Shown: piece by piece, positions 59,078-64,000 of the stretch
Layout: the number at the start of each line of letters is the position of its first letter
How positions within the stretch are numbered: the stretch's first letter is position 1
NCBI RefSeq assembly: GCF_030412915.1
Contig: NZ_JAUHJR010000005.1
Span: forward strand, 186,001-250,000
Reading direction: 5' to 3'
Length of the DNA stretch: 64,000 nt
From: Nocardioides abyssi
GTDB lineage: Bacteria; Actinomycetota; Actinomycetes; Propionibacteriales; Nocardioidaceae
Translations under genes and position numbers: made by a program
The notes under the pieces: generated by a model
What the model saw: only the letters and a program-made list of their open reading frames with translations
Told to the model about the DNA's origin: nothing
Database searches by the model: none

Positions 59078-61192
59078 ATGGCGCGAGCGCTGCGCGGGGA
59101 CATCCAGGGGCTGCGGGCACTCGCGGTCCTGGTCGTCGTCGCGAGCCACGCCGGGGTGGCGTGGCTGCCGGGCGGGTACGTCGGCGTCGACGTCTTCTTC
59201 GTCATCTCCGGCTACCTCATCGCCGGCCTGCTCTTCCGCGAGGTCGAGCGCGAGGGCGGGTTCTCGCTGGTCGGGTTCTGGTCGCGCCGGGCCCGCCGGA
59301 TCCTGCCGGCCGCCACCGTCGTGACGGCCGTGACCGTGCTGACGTCGCTGGCGTGGTTCAGCCTGATCGACGCCCGCCAGGTGGTGGAGGACGCGGTGTG
59401 GGCGGCGTTCTTCGCCGCCAACATCCACTTCGCGCGCCAGGACGTCGACTACTTCGCCTCCGACCTGGGCGTCTCGCCGCTGCAGCATTACTGGTCGCTG
59501 GCAGTCGAGGAGCAGTTCTACGTCGTCTGGCCGCTGCTTCTTCTGCTCGTGCTGGCGGTCGTGCGGCTGGTCCGCCGCGGACGCGGTCGACCCGGCGCGA
59601 CGGGCGACGGATCGCTCCCCCGCGCGGCGGTGCTGGCCGCGCTGCTGCTCGTCACCGCAGCGTCGTTCGCCTGGTCGGTGGTGCACACCGCGGAGCAGCC
59701 GGGGGCGGCGTACTTCTCGACCCTCACGCGCGCCTGGGAGCTGGGCCTCGGCGCCCTGGTCGCGCTCGTGCCCGCGTCGGCGCTGCGGCGGCTCGGCCGG
59801 GGGTCGGCGACCGCGCTGGCGGTGGTCGGTCTCGGCATGGTGGCGGCGGCCTGCGTGGTGCTGGACGAGGCCACGCCCTTCCCGGGGTACGCCGCGACGC
59901 TGCCCGTCGTCGGCACCGCGCTCGCCCTGCTGGCCGGCGCGGGGGCGGCCCGGCCGCTGACCGACGCCGTGCTCGCGTGGCGCCCGGTGCGCGTGGTCGG
60001 CGACTGGTCGTTCTCGCTCTACCTGTGGCACTGGCCCGCGCTCGTGCTGCCCGCCGGCCTGCTCGGCCGCTCGCTCGAGGCGTGGGAGACGGCCGCCGCC
60101 GTGGCGGTGACGTTCGTGCTGTCCGCGGTCACCTACACCTACGTCGAGCTGCCGTTCCGCCAGGGCCGGCCGGCGCTCGCGCTGGGCGTGCGCCGCGCGC
60201 TGGTCCTCTACCCCGCCAGCCTCGCCCTGGTCGCGGCGAGCTGCGCGACCGCGTGGTGGTGGACCGGCGAGCGGGCCGACGGCGGCGACAACCCGGCGAT
60301 CACCGCCGACGGCCTCACCGCCGACCCGGCGGACCCCGAGGGCACGGTCGCGCTGGTCCGCGCCTCGGTCGACGCCGCCCGCGAGCGCCGTGCGGTGCCG
60401 AGCGACCTCAACCCCGACCTGCTCGACCTGCGCGAGTCGATCGCCGACGTCGGCGCCTGCGACTACGGCACCGGCGTGCGACGGCTCTGCCCCCGCGGTG
60501 ACGTCGACGGCGAGCGGTCGGTCGTGGTGATCGGCGACTCCCACGCCCGCGCGTGGATCCCCGCCTTCGACCGGATCGCCGAGGACGGCGGCTGGACGGC
60601 GTACTACCTCGTCATGTCGCAGTGCACCGCCGCCCACGTCGTGCCCGCCCCGGTCGACGAGGACCGGCCGTTCACCGAGTGCACCGACTTCCACGACTGG
60701 GTCGGCCGGCAGGTCGCCGACCTCCGGCCGGACCTGGTCGTCGTCACGTCCTCCCCGCCGGTCAACGGCGTCTACGACGGCGGCTCGCGCTACGAGGCGC
60801 TCGACCGGGTCACCCCGGTGCTGGCCGAGGGGTACGACGACCTGTTCGCCGACCTCGGCCGGGCCGCGGGCCGGGTGGTGCTCCTGCGCGACGTGCCCAA
60901 GTCGTCGTACGACCCCGGCACCTGCCTGACCACCGGCTCACCGAGCCTGGCCGACTGCACCTTCCAGCCCGTCGAGCGCTCGCGCCGGCTCGGCGACGTG
61001 GCGGTGACGTCGGCCCGGCTGGCGGGCGCCGAGGTCGTCGACCCGACGCCGTGGCTGTGCTACCAGGACCTCTGCCCAGTGGTCGTCGGGGGCACGCTGA
61101 CCTACCGCGACACCGACCACCTGACGACGGAGTACGCCGCGTCGCTGGCCGGCGCGCTCGGCCGGGCGCTGCACATGCTCGACCACCCGTGA
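59078..61192 (+). CDS. OafA/YrhL-type acyltransferase fused to SGNH domain
   Basis: A 704-residue protein. The N-terminal acyltransferase-3 membrane domain has GDIQGLRALAVLVVVASHAG (catalytic His about residue 29), GGYVGVDVFFVISGYLIAGLLF and WSLAVEEQFYVVWP. A C-terminal extracytoplasmic SGNH domain (about 465-704) has VVVIGDSHARAW (Ser) and DTDHLTTEYAASL (Asp-His). Such proteins O-acetylate or acylate cell-surface polysaccharides, with the SGNH domain transferring the acyl group. It stands alone and is divergent from npdG. Confidence 0.94.
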   Translation: MARALRGDIQGLRALAVLVVVASHAGVAWLPGGYVGVDVFFVISGYLIAGLLFREVEREGGFSLVGFWSRRARRILPAATVVTAVTVLTSLAWFSLIDARQVVEDAVWAAFFAANIHFARQDVDYFASDLGVSPLQHYWSLAVEEQFYVVWPLLLLLVLAVVRLVRRGRGRPGATGDGSLPRAAVLAALLLVTAASFAWSVVHTAEQPGAAYFSTLTRAWELGLGALVALVPASALRRLGRGSATALAVVGLGMVAAACVVLDEATPFPGYAATLPVVGTALALLAGAGAARPLTDAVLAWRPVRVVGDWSFSLYLWHWPALVLPAGLLGRSLEAWETAAAVAVTFVLSAVTYTYVELPFRQGRPALALGVRRALVLYPASLALVAASCATAWWWTGERADGGDNPAITADGLTADPADPEGTVALVRASVDAARERRAVPSDLNPDLLDLRESIADVGACDYGTGVRRLCPRGDVDGERSVVVIGDSHARAWIPAFDRIAEDGGWTAYYLVMSQCTAAHVVPAPVDEDRPFTECTDFHDWVGRQVADLRPDLVVVTSSPPVNGVYDGGSRYEALDRVTPVLAEGYDDLFADLGRAAGRVVLLRDVPKSSYDPGTCLTTGSPSLADCTFQPVERSRRLGDVAVTSARLAGAEVVDPTPWLCYQDLCPVVVGGTLTYRDTDHLTTEYAASLAGALGRALHMLDHP

Positions 61193-61240
61193 GCAGCCCC
61201 ACCTTGTGACGATGACAGCGCCGGTGTCAGGGTGAGCGGC

Positions 61241-62278
61241 ATGAAGCTCTCCATGCCGCTGATGTACGACGGGAACCCGCGCCAGGCCGCCGACCAGGTC
61301 GCCTCCCTCGAGAAGGCCGGCCTCGACACCGTGTGGGTGGCCGAGGCCTACGGCTTCGACTCGCCGACGCTGATGGGCTACCTGGCCGCGAAGACCGAGA
61401 CCTTGGAGATCGGCGCCGCGATCCTCAACGTCTACTCCCGCACGCCCGGGGCGCTGCTGCAGACCGCCGCCGGCCTCGACAACGTCTCCGGCGGCCGCGC
61501 CGTCATCGGCCTCGGCGCGTCCGGCCCGCAGGTCATCGAGGGCTTCCACGGCCTGCCCTACGACAAGCCGCTCGGCCGCACCCGCGAGGTCATCAAGATC
61601 CTGCGCCAGGGCCTGCGCCGCGAGCCGCTCCAGCACGACGGCAAGGTCTTCACCCTCCCGCTGCCGGCCGACCAGGGCCTCGGCCTCGGCAAGCCGCTGA
61701 AGCTGCTCACCCGCCCCGAGCGCCCGGCCGTCCCGCTGTGGGTCGCCTCGCTCGGCGACGCCAACGTCGCGATGACCGCCGAGGTCGCCGACGGCTGGAT
61801 CCCCCACCTCTTCCTGCCCGAGAAGGCGAACGACGTCTGGGGCGCCGCCCTCGCGAAGGGCACCGCCAAGCGCTCCGCCGACCTCGCCCCGCTCGAGGTC
61901 ACCGCCGGCGGCATGGTCGCCATCGGCGAGGGCGAGGACACCAAGGCGCTGCTCGACTTCGCCCGCCCGATCTACGCCCTCTACGTCGGCGGCATGGGTG
62001 CTCGCGGCAAGAACTTCTACAACGACCTGGCCTGCCAGTACGGCTACGAGGCCGAGGCCAAGCAGATCCAGGACCTCTACCTCGACGGCAAGAAGAAGGA
62101 GGCCGAGGCCCTCGTCCCGCTCGAGTGGCTCGAGGCCGGCAACTTCGTCGGACCGGAGTCCTACGTCAAGGAGCGGATCGCCGCCTTCGCCGAGGCCGGC
62201 GTCACCAACCTCCAGGTCACCCCGGTCAGCCCCGACCCCGCCGGCACGATCTCCCAGCTCAAGGAGTGGGTCTCCTGA
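61241..62278 (+). CDS. LLM-class F420-dependent oxidoreductase
   Basis: A 345-residue TIM-barrel flavin/F420 enzyme of the luciferase-like family: MKLSMPLMYDGNPRQAADQVASLEKAGLDTVWVAEAYGFDSPTLMG, AAILNVYSRTPGALLQTAAGLDNVSGGRAVIGLGASGPQVIEGFHG, and PLWVASLGDANVAMTAEVADGWIP. It probably reduces or oxidises an organic substrate with F420; substrate unknown. The ATG at 61241 is preferred because the in-frame GTG at 61232 abuts its only Shine-Dalgarno. Confidence 0.9.
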   Translation: MKLSMPLMYDGNPRQAADQVASLEKAGLDTVWVAEAYGFDSPTLMGYLAAKTETLEIGAAILNVYSRTPGALLQTAAGLDNVSGGRAVIGLGASGPQVIEGFHGLPYDKPLGRTREVIKILRQGLRREPLQHDGKVFTLPLPADQGLGLGKPLKLLTRPERPAVPLWVASLGDANVAMTAEVADGWIPHLFLPEKANDVWGAALAKGTAKRSADLAPLEVTAGGMVAIGEGEDTKALLDFARPIYALYVGGMGARGKNFYNDLACQYGYEAEAKQIQDLYLDGKKKEAEALVPLEWLEAGNFVGPESYVKERIAAFAEAGVTNLQVTPVSPDPAGTISQLKEWVS

Positions 62279-62308
62279 CCCTCGCCTGATCTCCAGGCCT
62301 CCGGGCGA

Positions 62309-62403
62309 CCGTGAGGTTCATCGGTTGGCCGATGAACCTCACGGTGGGACGCTGAAGCTTCATCGGCCCACCGACAGTTCCATCGGCTGGCCGATGAAAC
62401 TTC
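62309..62403. repeat. Palindromic element family C, solitary
   Basis: CCGTGAGGTTCATCGG (62309-62324) pairs perfectly with 62329-62344. A second imperfect palindrome has arms GAAGCTTCATCGGCC (62354-62368) and 62389-62403, one mismatch. Both use an ATCGG..CCGAT core. It sits between the convergent LLM and MerR genes and could act as a two-way terminator. The two-palindrome layout matches families A and D. Confidence 0.85.
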
Positions 62404-62420
62404 GCGCTGCCCGCCGCAGG

Positions 62421-63149
62421 TCAGTCCCGGGCGAGCGAGCGGGCGATGACGGCGTTGGCGGCCCGCTGGAAGCCGGTGACCACGGCCTCGAGGGTGAGCC
62501 GGCGCAGCCGCGAGACGGTCTGCTCGAGGCGCTCGGCGTCCTCGGGGGTCTGCGCCTCGCGGCGGTAGGGCCGCAGCACCTGCTCGCGCAGGATGGTGGT
62601 CAGCTCTTCGGCGAGGGCGTCCATGTGGCGGGTGATCGCCGCGCTGGCGGCCTCCATGCTGCCGGCGGGGATGTCGACGTCGAGCAGCTCGACGCCGACG
62701 GAGAGGTTCGGCAGGGCGACGTACCGCGTCCCGTCCTGCTCCACCGACCCCAGCGTGACCAGCAGCTCGAGGTCGCGGTCGGAGAGCCGGCGGCCGACGA
62801 CCTCCTCGAGCTGCGCGCGGGTCAGCTGCTCCCGCGGCTGGGAGGACCACGACGTGAGCATCGCGCGCTGGAGCGCGAGGTCCTCGACGCCGGCGTCGTC
62901 GGGCAGGCCGGCCAGCACCCGCTCGACCGCCTGCAGGGTGAAGCCGTGGTCCTGGAGCGCGCGGACCAGCTCGAGCCGCGCCCGGTGCTCGTCGCCGTAG
63001 TAGGCCACCCGCCCGCGGCGCTCCGGCGGCGGCAGCAGGCCGAGGCTCGCGTAGTAGCGGGTGGTGCGGACCGTCAGGCCGACGGCCGCGGCGAGCTCGT
63101 CGACGGTCAGGGACGCGGACGCGGACGCGGGCTGGGACACGATCGGCAC
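62421..63149 (-). CDS. MerR-family transcriptional regulator
   Basis: A 242-residue protein. The N-terminal MerR winged helix is LTVDELAAAVGLTVRTTRYYASLGLLPPPERRGRVAYYGDEHRARLELVRALQDHGFTLQAVERVL (about 14-79). The C-terminal effector region (about 95-242) is helical and lacks metal-binding cysteines. It is divergent from an acyl-CoA dehydrogenase gene, with TGACA/TGTCA palindromes between them, so it probably controls fatty acyl degradation and itself. GTG start at 63149. Confidence 0.9.
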   Translation of the reverse strand: MPIVSQPASASASLTVDELAAAVGLTVRTTRYYASLGLLPPPERRGRVAYYGDEHRARLELVRALQDHGFTLQAVERVLAGLPDDAGVEDLALQRAMLTSWSSQPREQLTRAQLEEVVGRRLSDRDLELLVTLGSVEQDGTRYVALPNLSVGVELLDVDIPAGSMEAASAAITRHMDALAEELTTILREQVLRPYRREAQTPEDAERLEQTVSRLRRLTLEAVVTGFQRAANAVIARSLARD

Positions 63150-63163
63150 CCTACCTTGCTCGA

Positions 63164-63193
63164 TGACAGTCTTGCTGTCACAGTTGCGCTGAC
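63164..63193. promoter_or_regulatory. Candidate MerR operator between regulator and acyl-CoA dehydrogenase
   Basis: TGACAGTCTTGCTGTCA (63164-63180) is a perfect 6-5-6 palindrome. An overlapping TGTCA...TGACA pair spans 63176 to about 63193. It lies 15 bp upstream of the MerR start and about 80 bp from the dehydrogenase start. MerR proteins bind such dyads in promoter spacers; the assignment is by position. Confidence 0.55.
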
Positions 63194-63270
63194 ATCGCGG
63201 CGTACGCGTCGCTGGCTGTCACCACGCACTGCTCCCACCCACCGCTTCCCACCACCGTCGGAGGAACCAC

Positions 63271-64000
63271 ATGCCCGAGCGCCCGTCGATCTACGAGCAG
63301 GAGCACGAGGACTTCCGCGCCACCGTGCGCTCGTTCCTCGAGAGGGAGGTCGTCCCCCACCACGACCAGTGGGAGAAGGACGGCCAGGTCAGCCGCGAGG
63401 TCTGGCTCAAGGCCGGCGAGGCGGGGCTGCTCTGCTTCGACGTCGAGGAGGAGTACGGCGGTCCGGAGATCAAGGACTTCCGCTACAACATGGTCGTCGC
63501 GGAGGAGATCTCCCGGGTCGGCGCGAGCGGGCTGGGCTTCCCCGTCCACACCGACATCATCGTCCCCTACATCAGCCAGCTCGGCACCGACGAGCAGAAG
63601 CGCCGCTGGCTCCCGGGCCTGGTGAGCGGCGAGCTGATCTCCTCGATCGCGATGACCGAGCCGGGCGCCGGCTCGGACCTGCAGGGCATCAAGACCACGG
63701 CCGTCGACAAGGGCGACCACTACGTGCTGAACGGGTCGAAGACCTTCATCAGCAACGGCATCATGAGCGACGTCGTCATCGTCGTGGCCCGCACCAACCC
63801 CGACGCCGGCCACCAGGGCATCAGCCTGCTCGTCGTCGAGCGCGGCATGGAGGGCTTCGAGCGCGGCCGCAACCTCGACAAGATGGGCCTCAAGGCACAG
63901 GACACCGCCGAGCTGTTCTTCGACAACGTCGTGGTGCCCAAGGAGAACCTCCTCGGCGAGGAGGGCTCCGGCTTCATCTCGCTCATGGTCAACCTGCCCC
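63271..64000 (+). CDS. Acyl-CoA dehydrogenase (3' end beyond window)
   Basis: The 243 visible residues start MPERPSIYEQEHEDFRATVRSFLEREVVPHHDQWEKDG, a typical N-terminal helical domain, with IAMTEPGAGSDLQGIKTTAV (about 129-148, FAD/substrate loop), HYVLNGSKTFISNG and the middle beta domain. It oxidises acyl-CoA to trans-2-enoyl-CoA with FAD and electron transfer flavoprotein. GGAGGA is five bases before the ATG. The catalytic Glu lies outside the window. It is divergent from the MerR regulator, its likely controller. Confidence 0.95.
   Translation, partial: MPERPSIYEQEHEDFRATVRSFLEREVVPHHDQWEKDGQVSREVWLKAGEAGLLCFDVEEEYGGPEIKDFRYNMVVAEEISRVGASGLGFPVHTDIIVPYISQLGTDEQKRRWLPGLVSGELISSIAMTEPGAGSDLQGIKTTAVDKGDHYVLNGSKTFISNGIMSDVVIVVARTNPDAGHQGISLLVVERGMEGFERGRNLDKMGLKAQDTAELFFDNVVVPKENLLGEEGSGFISLMVNLP

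Overview
The window is chromosomal DNA of a very GC-rich actinobacterium, most likely Nocardioides or another member of the Nocardioidaceae. The evidence is almost pure G/C third codon positions, frequent GTG starts, monomeric NADP isocitrate dehydrogenase, a three-gene succinate dehydrogenase, F420-dependent enzymes, and DUF3017, DUF6350 and SCO4848-type proteins. This assignment is inference from gene content. No rRNA, tRNA or CRISPR array was seen.

Layout. Positions 1-6.5 kb hold a minus-strand run: mutA-mutB-meaB (methylmalonyl-CoA mutase and its GTPase, joined by overlapping stop/start codons), a ScyD/ScyE-like secreted protein and the start of an M20 amidohydrolase. At 6.8-11.5 kb are a degenerate glycosyltransferase and sdhCAB. 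At 11.6-17.2 kb are an AbiEi/DUF559 nuclease-like gene, an SCO4848-type protein, YihY, a 2'-5' RNA ligase-like protein, trpS and an MFS exporter. At 17.2-26.4 kb are two lipoproteins, a fused four-domain ABC exporter, icd, an aquaporin and mdh. An intact ISL3-type insertion sequence (26537-27970) separates mdh from the DUF3017-folD-purH-purN-DUF6350 block (28-33 kb). At 33.3-37.2 kb are two sigma-factor/membrane-sensor modules, followed by sucD-sucC, a degenerate B12-binding-like protein, an M23 peptidase and pcrA (37-44 kb). At 44-51 kb are a second AbiEi/DUF559 gene, a membrane protein, an amino acid permease, a PspC-type two-component system and a PspC/LiaF-like protein. At 51-58 kb are a glycerophosphodiesterase, YbaK, DUF6328, a lipoprotein and a heterodimeric ABC exporter. 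The end carries an F420 reductase, an acyltransferase/SGNH protein, an LLM oxidoreductase, a MerR regulator and a divergent acyl-CoA dehydrogenase (cut by the window).

Central metabolism is concentrated here. SDH, IDH, MDH and succinyl-CoA synthetase cover much of the TCA cycle, and MutAB/MeaB feeds propionyl-CoA carbon into it as succinyl-CoA. PurN, PurH and FolD form a purine/one-carbon block.

The most unusual feature is a set of intergenic palindromic elements. Family A has three copies and family B has three copies. In each family two copies bracket a gene for an AbiEi-type winged-helix plus DUF559 (PD-(D/E)XK-like) protein, and the third copy is a solitary element elsewhere. Each nuclease-like gene therefore has its own palindrome family. 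This resembles the REP/RAYT arrangement but with a different class of protein. Two further palindrome families (C and D) occur alone, and D is the target of the ISL3 insertion. I know of no description of such a nuclease-palindrome unit; that novelty is inference and untested.
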